A stretch of DNA of 64,000 nt, from positions 1-64,000 of the forward strand of contig CALJSB010000053.1 of assembly GCA_937976305.1 (NCBI GenBank). The letters are read 5' to 3'. This document shows, piece after piece, positions 33,454 through 41,795 of this stretch. Below the pieces are notes generated by a model. It made no database searches, was not told the DNA's origin, and saw nothing but the letters and a program-made list of their open reading frames with translations. The DNA is from an uncultured Acidimicrobiales bacterium. Its GTDB lineage: Bacteria; Actinomycetota; Acidimicrobiia; Acidimicrobiales; SZUA-35. Within the stretch, counting starts at the first letter, position 1. Every line of letters starts with the position of its first letter. Made by a program: the position numbers and the translations under genes.

Positions 33454-34887
33454 ATGAAGAAAAAGTTGGCGACCGGAGCACTTGGAAGTTTGGGGGTGCT
33501 ACTTGCCTTCAGCGGGCCGGCCTTTGCTCAAGAAGAGGCGGCCGCCGCAAGCCAAGTAGTGCTCGACAACATCTTCATTTTCTTCTGCGGTGTGTTGGTG
33601 CTGCTGATGCAGGCTGGCTTCGGCCTTCTCGAAGCTGGTCTCACGCGGGCCAAGAACGCCTCGAACATCATGATGAAGAACCTCATGGACGCCAGCATCG
33701 GCTTCCTCGCCTTCTTCGTCGTCGGCTATGGCATTGCCTATCCCGGCGACTTCAACGGCTGGATCGCATCCGCCGGTTTCGGCGTCGAGGGCTTCATGCT
33801 CACAGAAGGCGACGGACTCATCCCGTCTGTCGACTTCTTCTTCCAGGCTGCATTCGCCGCCGCCGCAGCCACGATTGTCTCGGGTGCTGTCGCCGGCCGT
33901 ACGCAGTTCAAGGGCTACATCATCTACTCAATTCTCCTCACCGCCGTGATCTACCCCGTGGTGGTGTCGTGGCAGTGGGGCGGTGGCTGGCTCTCAGAGA
34001 TGGGCTTCGTCGACTTTGCCGGGTCAGGCGTGGTGCACATGGTCGGTGGCTTCGCAGCCCTGGCCGGTGCCGTCGTGATCGGTCCTCGCATCGGCAAGTA
34101 CAAGGACGGCAAGCCCCAGGCCATGCCTGGCCACAGCATGCCGATGGCCGTGCTCGGTGTCATGCTGCTCTTCGTCGGTTGGTTCGGATTCAACCCCGGG
34201 TCCGAGCTCGCTGCTGACCTGGCAGTGCCCGTCATTGCTGCACTGACCGCTCTCGTTGCCGCTGCCGGTGCGATGGCTGCCATGATCACCAGCTGGATCG
34301 TGCTGAAGAAGCCGGATGTCTCAATGGCCGGCAACGGCATGCTCGCCGGTCTCGTTGCGATCTGCTCGGGTATCGGCGAAGTCACCGCCATCGGAACGAT
34401 CATCATCGGCTTCATCGCCGGCGTGATCGTGACCTTCGCCGTGCTCGCCATCGAGCGTGCCGGTATCGATGATCCGGTTGGTGCGTTCTCGGTCCACGGC
34501 GTTTGCGGTTTCTGGGGCCTCGTGGCCACCGGCCTCTTTGCCACCAACGGTGGAGCCTCACGCCTCACCGACGCTGAGGGACTCTTCTACGGCGGTGGCG
34601 CTGGCTTGCTCGTTGATCAGGTCGTCGGAGGGTTCGCCATCGCCGCCTACACCTTCATCGTGGCCGGCGCCCTCTTCGGCGCCCTCAAGGTTGCCGGAAT
34701 GCTCCGTGTGTCAGCAGAGGAAGAGATGATGGGTCTCGACATCGCTGAGCACGGCGCCCCTGGCTACGGCCTCGAGACTCGTGTCGGCTCCGTCCCGGTC
34801 TCCAGCGGTGCCACGGTGGCTCCGGGGGCATCGACGGTCGATCTTCGCCCCGGCAGCCCCGCAGCGCAGCCAACACCCGCGACCTAA
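33454..34887 (+). CDS. amt: Ammonium transporter
   Basis: 477 residues. A cleavable signal peptide (MKKKLATGALGSLGVLLAFS..AFA) precedes eleven or so helices of an Amt/Rh channel. The channel twin histidines are in SGVVHMVGGFAALAG and FSVHGVCGFWGLV, and the phenylalanine gate region lies around GFNPGSELA. A soluble C-terminal tail rich in Pro/Ala/Ser ends it. The ATG has GGGGAGG eight bases upstream. It imports ammonium when nitrogen is scarce. The PII gene (glnK) that normally follows amt in actinobacteria is not here; the next gene is convergent. Confidence 0.95.
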   Translation: MKKKLATGALGSLGVLLAFSGPAFAQEEAAAASQVVLDNIFIFFCGVLVLLMQAGFGLLEAGLTRAKNASNIMMKNLMDASIGFLAFFVVGYGIAYPGDFNGWIASAGFGVEGFMLTEGDGLIPSVDFFFQAAFAAAAATIVSGAVAGRTQFKGYIIYSILLTAVIYPVVVSWQWGGGWLSEMGFVDFAGSGVVHMVGGFAALAGAVVIGPRIGKYKDGKPQAMPGHSMPMAVLGVMLLFVGWFGFNPGSELAADLAVPVIAALTALVAAAGAMAAMITSWIVLKKPDVSMAGNGMLAGLVAICSGIGEVTAIGTIIIGFIAGVIVTFAVLAIERAGIDDPVGAFSVHGVCGFWGLVATGLFATNGGASRLTDAEGLFYGGGAGLLVDQVVGGFAIAAYTFIVAGALFGALKVAGMLRVSAEEEMMGLDIAEHGAPGYGLETRVGSVPVSSGATVAPGASTVDLRPGSPAAQPTPAT

Positions 34888-34893
34888 GACGAA

Positions 34894-34941
34894 GGGTTGG
34901 TCTTCACGCCGGCGATGTTCGCCGGTGTGATCAACCAACCC
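34894..34941. terminator. Compound hairpin just after amt
   Basis: Outer stem gggttggt (34894-34901) with accaaccc (34934-34941) encloses a second stem cacgccggcga (34905-34915) with tcgccggtgtg (34919-34929), which has one G-T pair. It begins seven bases after the amt stop. No T-tract follows, so it may protect the 3' end or act with the next hairpin. Confidence 0.5.
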
Positions 34942-34956
34942 CAAGATCCCCAACAC

Positions 34957-34995
34957 GACTCACCGCCGGCCCACACCCCGGCGGTGAGTCACGTT
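34957..34995. terminator. Strong terminator hairpin between amt and a convergent hydrolase gene
   Basis: A perfect 13-bp stem (gactcaccgccgg 34957-34969 with its complement 34978-34990, 8-nt loop) is followed by acgtttt on the plus strand. It lies in the 112-base space between the convergent stops at 34887 and 35000 and probably ends the amt transcript, perhaps both. Confidence 0.7.
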
Positions 34996-34999
34996 TTGG

Positions 35000-35776
35000 T
35001 CAGGGCAGCCTCGACAAGAACCTGTGGATTGGCGTGATGTAGCGGGTGGGCTGCTCGAGAATGCCCAGGTGCTGGAGTCCGTCCACGATCACGGTTTCGG
35101 CTCCCTCGATCTCAGCGGCAATCGCATGGCTCATGGCCGGCGTGCTTCCTGAATCGTTCTCGCCTGTCATGACCAGCGTCGGTACCGTCAGTGCCGTTGG
35201 CAGATCAATCAGTTCCCGCACTCCGTTGGCCAGGACCCAGGCTGCCTCGGCGTACCCCCCAGGGTCAGCCTCAAGACGCCAGCGCCGCACGGCCGCCTCG
35301 TGTTCGGGATGCTCGGCAAGGTGCCCGGGGGTGAACCAGCGCAACAGCGCTGCATCCATCGTCGCCATTGGCCCCTGGCCAGCTACCGACCGAGCTCGTG
35401 CTTCGACCGCCTTCTGGGCCTCGACTCCGCGATCGTGCGGCGAGTTGATGATGGCAAGCGAAGCGACTCGGTCGGGTTGATCGATCGCGAGGCGTCGGTT
35501 GATCATGCCGCCAATCGAAAAGCCGACGATGTGCGCGTGCGGTACGCCGAGGTGGTCGAGCAGATCAACGATCTGGTGGGCGAACGCCGAGAGGTCAACC
35601 GGCGTCGCGGCGCGTCCGGTTTCGCCGTGGCCGTACAAGTCGTAGGTCACGACCCGAAACTGATCGGCGAGCAGCGGGATGTGATCCGCCCACATCTGCC
35701 GCGAGAGGCCGAGCCCGTGAATGAGCACCACCACCGGCCCTTCGACGGGCCCGGCAACGTCGAACGCCGTGTTCAC
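35000..35776 (-). CDS. Alpha/beta hydrolase (enol-lactonase-like)
   Basis: 258 residues, GTG start. Core motifs: VVVLIHGLGLSRQMWADH oxyanion region, TYDLYGHGETG, nucleophile elbow VGFSIGGMI (about 93-101), acid in MTGENDSG and histidine in LQHLGILEQP. The sequence is closest in style to 3-oxoadipate enol-lactonases and related carbon-carbon or ester hydrolases, but the substrate is open. It lies six bases after the AA_synth gene, and an LLM oxidoreductase gene starts that minus-strand run. Confidence 0.88.
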   Translation of the reverse strand: MNTAFDVAGPVEGPVVVLIHGLGLSRQMWADHIPLLADQFRVVTYDLYGHGETGRAATPVDLSAFAHQIVDLLDHLGVPHAHIVGFSIGGMINRRLAIDQPDRVASLAIINSPHDRGVEAQKAVEARARSVAGQGPMATMDAALLRWFTPGHLAEHPEHEAAVRRWRLEADPGGYAEAAWVLANGVRELIDLPTALTVPTLVMTGENDSGSTPAMSHAIAAEIEGAETVIVDGLQHLGILEQPTRYITPIHRFLSRLP

Positions 35777-35782
35777 CCCGGG

Positions 35783-36379
35783 TTACACGCCGGCGGGATT
35801 GTCGACGTCGCCGCCCATCTCTTCGAGATCGAGGTAGCGGTTTCCGATGCGGTGATGCGGATGGCCGCCAACGGAGGCGCCGAGCGCCATGATGATCTCG
35901 TCGTCGGCCGGTGCATCGGGCACGTTGAGATGGATCGTTTGATAGTGCGACCGCTGACCGACATCGTCTTTGTGCATCAGGGGAATCATCATCGGCGTTC
36001 CGGCTGCGCCGCGAGTGTTTGCGAACGCCAAATAGCTCTTCGCGTTGACGGCGTTGCGGTACTGGTTGCCAAAGAACAGCGTGTGGGTCATCGCTTGGGC
36101 ATGCTCGATCTCGCCACCCATTCCCACGACCGAACTCTTGCCGTATCCCTCGAGCCGATCGCCTGTGACGTCGAGGATCATCTCGGTGAGCAACGAACCG
36201 AGGCCAGGGGCATGGCTCCGAATCTCGGGTCGCAAGTCTTCGACGAATCCCTGGCCGAACCACGGGTTGCGGATGATCGCCAATGCGGCGACGAGCTCGG
36301 TGGGTGTGTCAACCGGCTTGCCCCCTTCGATGTGGGTGACTTGGTGATGCAGCAGCGTGCGTCGAATCTCAGCAGTCAT
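35783..36379 (-). CDS. AA_synth (DUF1185) family protein
   Basis: 198 residues. Conserved segments of the family annotated as amino acid synthesis protein: GKSSVVGMGGEIEHAQAM, GTPMMIPLMHKDDVGQRSHY and VPDAPADDEIIMALGASVGG. I know of no firmly assigned reaction. ATG at 36379 with GGAAGAG just upstream. It is sandwiched between an LLM monooxygenase gene (51 bases upstream) and an alpha/beta hydrolase gene (6 bases downstream), so the three likely act on one catabolic intermediate. Confidence 0.82.
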   Translation of the reverse strand: MTAEIRRTLLHHQVTHIEGGKPVDTPTELVAALAIIRNPWFGQGFVEDLRPEIRSHAPGLGSLLTEMILDVTGDRLEGYGKSSVVGMGGEIEHAQAMTHTLFFGNQYRNAVNAKSYLAFANTRGAAGTPMMIPLMHKDDVGQRSHYQTIHLNVPDAPADDEIIMALGASVGGHPHHRIGNRYLDLEEMGGDVDNPAGV

Positions 36380-36430
36380 ATCGCTCTTCCGTTCATGCAG
36401 CGTCCTCGGTGCGAGCCCCGTGAGGGTAGA

Positions 36431-37465
36431 TCAGGAAAAGTGCGGGATCACGCGATCGACAAAGAGCTCGAATGAGCGTCGTTGCTGCTCCATCCCGAGG
36501 CCCATGGAGGCGTAGTAGATGAACGAGTCGATACCGAGCGCCTCGTACGACTTCAGCTTGGCGATGACCTCGTCGGGGCTGCCAAACATGAGGTTTTCCT
36601 CGAGCATCACCGGATCGACCCGAACGTTGCCTTCGAGTTCTGAGAACGGAATGTGCTCGGGGAAGCCGTCGATGACCTCGCCCTTCTTGAGCATGAGGTT
36701 GCCAAACATCCCAAGCACGTGGCGTACGGCGCTCAGCGCAGCCTCACGATCGGCCTCGGTCTCATAGACCGCAGCATGGCGCATCACGGCCCACTGTCCG
36801 GTCCACTCGCCCTCGGCCGCCTCGATGGAGTGCTCGAGTCGACTGCGGTACTCCTCGACCTCAGACATGGGCTGAGTGAACGGCCAGCTCATGATGTCGC
36901 AGTCGTTGGCGACGGCGTAGTCGAAGGTGATGGGGGCTCGCGCCGCCACCCACATCGGTACATCGTCCTGAAGTGGCTTTGGGCACGATGTCGACTTCGG
37001 GAACTGCCAGAACTCACCGTCGTGTTCGACATCGCCGGCCCAGAGTTCGCGAATGAGCGGCAGTGCTTCTTGCATGTAGCGCCAACCGTCGGTCTGGGCC
37101 ACGCCAGGAAGCATGCGGTCGAACTCGCGCTGGTAGGCGCCCGAACCGAGGCCGAGGTCGAGCCGACCATTCGATATCAAGTCGACCATGGCGGCCTCGC
37201 CAGCCAGATTGATCGGATGCCAGTAGGCCGTGTTCGCAACCGCTGACCCAAGCCGAATGTTGGTGGTGTGCTCGGCCCACCACGTGAGGATCTGAAACGG
37301 ATTCGGGGCAATCGTCATTTCGAGGGCGTGATGTTCTGCGGCCCACGCAACGGCAAACCCGGCGTCGTCTGCCATCTTGACCATCTCGAGTGTGTGGTCT
37401 CGCACAGCGAGCATGTCGGTCTCTGGTGAGATGCGCTCCAAGTTGACGGCGAGATGGAAGTCCAT
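36431..37465 (-). CDS. LLM-class flavin-dependent oxidoreductase (luciferase-like)
   Basis: 344 residues. Bacterial-luciferase TIM barrel: AVAWAAEHHALEMTIAPNP near residue 40, NIRLGSAVANTAYWHP, ISNGRLDLGLGSGAYQREF (phosphate loop for FMN) and a late VRVDPVMLEENLMFGSPDEV. Full length for a flavin monooxygenase of this class, which uses reduced flavin and oxygen. First gene of the LLM/AA_synth/hydrolase run. Its upstream spacer to the divergent DUF1800 gene holds a copy of the 42-bp palindromic repeat. Confidence 0.9.
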   Translation of the reverse strand: MDFHLAVNLERISPETDMLAVRDHTLEMVKMADDAGFAVAWAAEHHALEMTIAPNPFQILTWWAEHTTNIRLGSAVANTAYWHPINLAGEAAMVDLISNGRLDLGLGSGAYQREFDRMLPGVAQTDGWRYMQEALPLIRELWAGDVEHDGEFWQFPKSTSCPKPLQDDVPMWVAARAPITFDYAVANDCDIMSWPFTQPMSEVEEYRSRLEHSIEAAEGEWTGQWAVMRHAAVYETEADREAALSAVRHVLGMFGNLMLKKGEVIDGFPEHIPFSELEGNVRVDPVMLEENLMFGSPDEVIAKLKSYEALGIDSFIYYASMGLGMEQQRRSFELFVDRVIPHFS

Positions 37466-37536
37466 TTTCTGACACTACGCGTCGACGCACTGGGGAGAAA
37501 GCAAGCTCTCACAGGCTGGCACGCATCACCGCCGAA

Positions 37537-37578
37537 CTGGAGGCCTCTACCGGCAAAAACGCCGGTAGCAGACTCCAG
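37537..37578. repeat. 42-bp palindromic repeat, copy 1
   Basis: Outer arms ctggag/ctccag (37537-37542, 37573-37578) enclose an inner 8-bp stem ctaccggc (37547-37554) with gccggtag (37561-37568) and a loop aaaaac. A second copy of the same length lies at 48467-48508 with 35 of 42 bases identical by my alignment. This copy is in a divergent spacer (genes start at 37465 and 37639), so it is not simply a terminator. Confidence 0.8.
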
Positions 37579-37638
37579 AATGGGTCGTCCGAGAGCTGGT
37601 TCACGAAACCTTCACGGTCAGATTCGTACAACTGACCC

Positions 37639-39021
37639 ATGGCACCAACGGCGACGCCCGCAAACGTGGCTCACCTGCTGCGTCGAGCAGCATTTGGCGG
37701 AACACCCGATGAGATTCAGCATGGTGTCGACATCGGCATCGATGCTCTCGTCGACGAGCTCTACGACCGATCGAACGCGCCCGTCCTCGGCGGCCCCAAA
37801 ACGGTGCCCGGCACCTATAACTACGGCAGCGGTGTTCTCGCCCATTGGTTCGTTCGCTCGTGCGTTGCCTCACCCACACCAGCCATCGAACGGGTGATGT
37901 GGTTCTGGTCAGGGCACTTTGCAACGAGCCTCGTGAAAGTCGACACGCCCGACCTGTTGCACCATCAGTTCCTGACGTTGCGTCATCTCGGCCTCGGCCG
38001 ATTCGACGACATCTTGAAGGCGATCACCCGAGACCCGGCAATGAATGTCTGGCTTGATCTTTGGCTCTCGGCGGTCGGGAATCCCAACGAGAACTTCGCT
38101 CGTGAGCTCCTCGAGTTGTTCTCGATGGGCGAGGGCAACGGCTACACCCAGGCTGATGTCGTAGCCGCAGCGCGAGCATTTACCGGGTACGGCATCGAGG
38201 ATCTCGAGGGCACCAGCAGCCGACCGGTTGGGGTCACGCTCGAACGAGCCCGGCACGACTACGGCGAGAAGACCTTTCTCGGAAACACCGGCAGCTTCGA
38301 CGGTGACGACATCATCGACCTGATCGTGAAGCGTCGCGAATGCCACGAGTTCATCGCCGGACGCTTCTGGCAACGCTTCGCCGGCACGACACCTCGCCCC
38401 GAGGTGCTCGCCGAGCTCGCAGATGTATTTGGCTCCAACCTGCGGATCGACGAGTTGCTGCGGGCCATGCTCATCCACGACGCCTTCTACGAGGACGACG
38501 TGAAGGAAGGGCTGATCTCGCAGCCGGTTGAGCTGGTCATCCGAACCGTGCGTGGGTTCGACCTTGAGCTGTTCGACGAAGCTGCGTTCACAATGGAGGA
38601 AGCCAGCGATCGCCACGACGCCGACGTCGAAGCTGGCAACCGCACGTTCTTGTTTCCGTGGGCTGTTTCGTCCTGGACCCAAGCCATGTCGCAGGAGATT
38701 GGCTATCCGCCGAACGTCGCTGGCTGGCCACACAACGAATCCTGGCTCGACAGCAACCGGGCCGCAGGCCGGCTTCTCGCCAGCATCGAGATCGGCTGGG
38801 GTTTGATCGATGACGAGCACCCGGTGGCGGCCCGACTCTTTGACCTCTCCGACAATCCGGGCGCATTGACGGCCGAGCTGATGAGCCGCTTCGGGGTTGT
38901 GGAGTGGTCAAAGCAAACCGAGGCCGCGATCGCCGCCGCCTACCAGCGAGACGATCCGTACCAAACGCTCATCTCGTCGTTCGCCGTTGCCTTTACCTCA
39001 CCGGAAGTGACCCTCGCATGA
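37639..39021 (+). CDS. DUF1800 family protein
   Basis: 460 residues. Family landmarks: ANVAHLLRRAAFGGTPDEI at the start, ERVMWFWSGHFATSLVKVD, LLHHQFLTLRHLGLGRFDDI, NENFARELLELFSMGEGNGY and YPPNVAGWPHNESWL. No classical signal peptide is visible. DUF1800 proteins are large, of unknown reaction, and are typically encoded beside a DUF1501 gene, as here. The stop overlaps the DUF1501 start (ATGA). It heads a five-gene run that ends with a two-component system. Confidence 0.9.
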   Translation: MAPTATPANVAHLLRRAAFGGTPDEIQHGVDIGIDALVDELYDRSNAPVLGGPKTVPGTYNYGSGVLAHWFVRSCVASPTPAIERVMWFWSGHFATSLVKVDTPDLLHHQFLTLRHLGLGRFDDILKAITRDPAMNVWLDLWLSAVGNPNENFARELLELFSMGEGNGYTQADVVAAARAFTGYGIEDLEGTSSRPVGVTLERARHDYGEKTFLGNTGSFDGDDIIDLIVKRRECHEFIAGRFWQRFAGTTPRPEVLAELADVFGSNLRIDELLRAMLIHDAFYEDDVKEGLISQPVELVIRTVRGFDLELFDEAAFTMEEASDRHDADVEAGNRTFLFPWAVSSWTQAMSQEIGYPPNVAGWPHNESWLDSNRAAGRLLASIEIGWGLIDDEHPVAARLFDLSDNPGALTAELMSRFGVVEWSKQTEAAIAAAYQRDDPYQTLISSFAVAFTSPEVTLA

Positions 39022-40364
39022 ACCACCATCCGCTCGTACTACCTGATGCCCATCGTGATTCGCGGCGCCGTTTCCTCAAGCTGGGAAGCGCTGGTCTGTT
39101 GGCTGGTGCTTCTGCGCTCGGTGGCGCCCGCGCGATCGAACGGCTCGCACAACTCGACGCTGGCGCCGACGGCGACACCGTGGCCTACCTTCCCGGCACT
39201 CAGCTCGATCAAGCAATCGCGGAGGCGGGGCTGATCTTGGTGGTCATCGAACTCGATGGCGGGCTTGATGGTTTCAACACGATCGTCCCTTACCAAGAAG
39301 GTGCGTACCGCGACCTGCGCGAGGCGGGAGCGTTGGGAGACGACGAGCTGATAGCGCTGGACGACACCTACGCCATCAATGCCACTATGCCGAACCTCGC
39401 GAGGCGTTGGGACGAGGGCGACCTGGCCATCGTCCATGGCGTTGGGATCGAAGACAACTCACTCAGCCACTTCACCAGCGTCGACATGTGGAACCGAGGG
39501 AGTGCCGAGTCGCCGGACGAAACCGGCTGGATCGCTCGAGCGCTTGAAGGCGCGGTCACCGATGTTGACCCGCTCGCGGGTGTGAGCATCGGCTACCTGA
39601 GCCCGGCGATGTACGGGGACGGTTGGAGCGCCGTGGCTCTCCCTGACGATGGCGCCCTGCCATGGAGCGCCTCTTTCGTCGAGCGTCATCCTGGCATCGT
39701 CGCCGCGTACCAACAGATGCTGGGAGCGCCGGCGTCAGGAGACATGTCGCTCGGTCAGCAAGTGCGCAACAGCCAACAGTTGGTTCGCAGCGTTGCCGAC
39801 AGCATTGGCGGCGTCACCGACCCCGAAAGCGTGATGGCAGCGGCAGACCTGCTGGGTGATCGCGAGGTTCCAGACGATGTGTGGGTGGGCGATGGTTTGT
39901 TGCCGGCACGGCTGTCGATGGTCGCCGACCTGATCACTGGCGGGTTGCCGACCCGGGCGTATCACGTTGTGCACGGCGGGTTCGACACGCACGCATCGCA
40001 GAAGGCTGCGCTTCCACTGTTGCTGACCGAACTCGACGCAGCGATCGAAGGGTTTCATCAGGCGCTCGGCGACGACGCTGATCGAGTGGTGATTGCGACT
40101 CGGAGTGAGTTTGGCCGCCGTCCCGACTGGAACGGGTCAGGGACCGATCATGGCTCGGCTGGTGTGCAGTTCGTGATTGGACCTCGCGTCGTCGGTGGGC
40201 ATCACGGTGAACCCTCACCTCTTGACCGATTCGATCGAGACCTGAACTTCCTCGTCACGACTGATGTTCGCGACTACCTCGGTGGTCTGACGCACGGCAC
40301 GTTCGGCGTTGATCCAGAGCTCGTTGTTCCCGGTGCCCGCACACCACTCGATCTGATCGCCTGA
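39018..40364 (+). CDS. DUF1501 family protein, Tat-exported
   Basis: 448 residues from the ATG at 39018. The N-terminus has a Tat signal: SRRRFLKLGSAGLLAGASA, so the folded protein is exported. The body matches DUF1501 (VVIELDGGLDGFNTIVPY, VHGVGIEDNSLSHFTSVDMW, YHVVHGGFDTHASQ, FGRRPDWNGSGTDHGSAG), a family related in fold to alkaline phosphatase/sulfatase enzymes; metal ligands may be the Asp/His residues in those blocks. The reaction is unknown. Coupled to DUF1800 by start-stop overlap; the next gene starts 10 bases after its stop. Confidence 0.9.
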   Translation: MNHHPLVLPDAHRDSRRRFLKLGSAGLLAGASALGGARAIERLAQLDAGADGDTVAYLPGTQLDQAIAEAGLILVVIELDGGLDGFNTIVPYQEGAYRDLREAGALGDDELIALDDTYAINATMPNLARRWDEGDLAIVHGVGIEDNSLSHFTSVDMWNRGSAESPDETGWIARALEGAVTDVDPLAGVSIGYLSPAMYGDGWSAVALPDDGALPWSASFVERHPGIVAAYQQMLGAPASGDMSLGQQVRNSQQLVRSVADSIGGVTDPESVMAAADLLGDREVPDDVWVGDGLLPARLSMVADLITGGLPTRAYHVVHGGFDTHASQKAALPLLLTELDAAIEGFHQALGDDADRVVIATRSEFGRRPDWNGSGTDHGSAGVQFVIGPRVVGGHHGEPSPLDRFDRDLNFLVTTDVRDYLGGLTHGTFGVDPELVVPGARTPLDLIA

Positions 40365-40374
40365 AGGAAGCGCC

Positions 40375-41028
40375 GTGACAAAGCCACTGCCAATCGATGA
40401 ACCACGCCCGTATCAACCGTTGATCACGGTGCTCACCGTGATTGCGCTCATCACGACGGGTTGGATGATCGGGTCGCGAGCCGGCGGGTTGCTCGTGGAC
40501 TCTGCCGCTGAGGTGCCCGACGTGCCGGAGCGAGCTGCATCAACCCTCGTTGAGTCGGCACCAGCTGAAACGACACCGCCTGAATCAGCCGACGACGAGG
40601 CCAGCGGCGGCCAGGGGGTTGTTCCAGAAAAGGCGACGATCGCGGACTCGATGGAGCAGGCCGGGATGTCGGTCCCCGAGAGTGAGCCCGCCGAAGATGC
40701 CCGGGCCGTCTCGATCGAGGTCGAGGCGGGCGACCTCGCAGCTGAGCAGCAATGCGGTGAAATCGAACAAGAGATCTCGCTGCGGTGGGATGACGGACGC
40801 TTGAGCGACGAAGACTACGACGCCCGCTGGGAAGGATTCCTCACCGAAGAGCAGTACAAGAGCGTTCTGGTCCCCAGCTTGGGAGCAAGTGGTGGCGTTG
40901 CGTCAGCTGGTGACCGCCCGCTGTTTGAGGGCTTTCCAAGCGGTTTCGTGGTCGAAGAGCTCGACAACAATGAGCTCATCACCGGCGGCGACAACTGCTG
41001 GGAGTTGCTGCAAGACGACCTCGAGTGA
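40375..41028 (+). CDS. Acidic single-pass membrane protein of unknown family
   Basis: 217 residues, GTG start with GAAGGAAG upstream. One transmembrane helix (about residues 16-40, LITVLTVIALITTGWMIGSR) follows a short cytoplasmic N-terminus. Next comes a Pro/Ser/Thr/Glu-rich spacer (about 45-115) and an acidic domain with two cysteines (QQCGEIEQ and DNCWELL). In that domain RWDDGRLSDEDYDARWEGFL loosely resembles short SHOCT-like helical motifs; this is only a likeness. I recognise no family. It lies between DUF1501 and a two-component system and overlaps or nearly touches both, so it could link the exported proteins to the sensor kinase. Confidence 0.8.
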   Translation: MTKPLPIDEPRPYQPLITVLTVIALITTGWMIGSRAGGLLVDSAAEVPDVPERAASTLVESAPAETTPPESADDEASGGQGVVPEKATIADSMEQAGMSVPESEPAEDARAVSIEVEAGDLAAEQQCGEIEQEISLRWDDGRLSDEDYDARWEGFLTEEQYKSVLVPSLGASGGVASAGDRPLFEGFPSGFVVEELDNNELITGGDNCWELLQDDLE

Positions 41029-41087
41029 CCCTGTTCCACCCGGCTCCGTCTGGGCTTGATGAGACCGATGAGTTGTACTCTGACGGC

Positions 41088-41795
41088 GTGCGGATTCTTG
41101 TGATTGAGGACGACAGCGACATCCGCGCTGCGCTTGATGAGTCGCTTCGAGGCGATGGTTTCGCGGTTGATGTGGCGTCAACCATTCGTGACGCCGACGA
41201 ACTGCTTGCGATCAATACCTACGACACGGTCGTTGCCGATCGGATGGTCCCCGACGGCGACACCACCGACCTCGTCGCTTCTCTCAGAGCGCAAGAGGTA
41301 TCGGTTCCCGTTCTCTTCCTTACGGCTCGAGACTCGGTTGAAGACCGCGTGGACGGGTTCGAGGTCGGCGGCGACGACTACCTCATCAAGCCGTTCGCTA
41401 TGGATGAGCTGATCGTCCGTGTGCGAGCGCTCTGCCGGCGTCGAGGGGTGACGGCGCTCCCGGTCCTCGCGTTCGGCAGTCTCGAGATTGATCGAGGCCG
41501 AGCCGAAGTGCGGCGGGGCGGCGTGCTTCTACCGCTCACGGGCAAGGAGCGTTGCATACTGACTCAGCTCGCAGCATCGCCTGATCACGCGGTCACGCGC
41601 TCCGAACTGATTGAACACTGCTGGGACGAACATCACGATCCGATGTCCAACGTCGTCGACGCTCACGTGGCATCGTTGCGGCGAAAGCTCGGCCAGCCCA
41701 ACCCCATCCGGACCGTTCGCGGTGTCGGCTTTGTTCTTGATGGCGAGAGCGAGCAACCTGCGCCACCGGCAGCGGGCACTGGTGGCCGATCATGA
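41088..41795 (+). CDS. OmpR-family response regulator
   Basis: 235 residues from the GTG at 41088 (VRILVIEDDSD). An alternative GTG at 41025 overlaps the previous stop (GTGA) but adds 21 residues not typical of the family. Receiver: acidic pair in IEDDSD, phospho-acceptor Asp in TVVADRMVPD, Thr in LFLTARD, Lys in YLIKPF. The winged-helix DNA-binding domain follows (TGKERCILTQLAASPDHAVT, VDAHVASLRRKLG, RTVRGVGFVL). TACTCT lies seven bases upstream of this GTG, in the place of a -10 element for a leaderless transcript. Its stop overlaps the kinase start. Confidence 0.9.
   Translation: MRILVIEDDSDIRAALDESLRGDGFAVDVASTIRDADELLAINTYDTVVADRMVPDGDTTDLVASLRAQEVSVPVLFLTARDSVEDRVDGFEVGGDDYLIKPFAMDELIVRVRALCRRRGVTALPVLAFGSLEIDRGRAEVRRGGVLLPLTGKERCILTQLAASPDHAVTRSELIEHCWDEHHDPMSNVVDAHVASLRRKLGQPNPIRTVRGVGFVLDGESEQPAPPAAGTGGRS

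Noticed and set aside
35300-36475. 391-codon open frame on the plus strand
   Set aside because: It covers the antisense of the hydrolase and AA_synth genes, both of which have family motifs on the minus strand.
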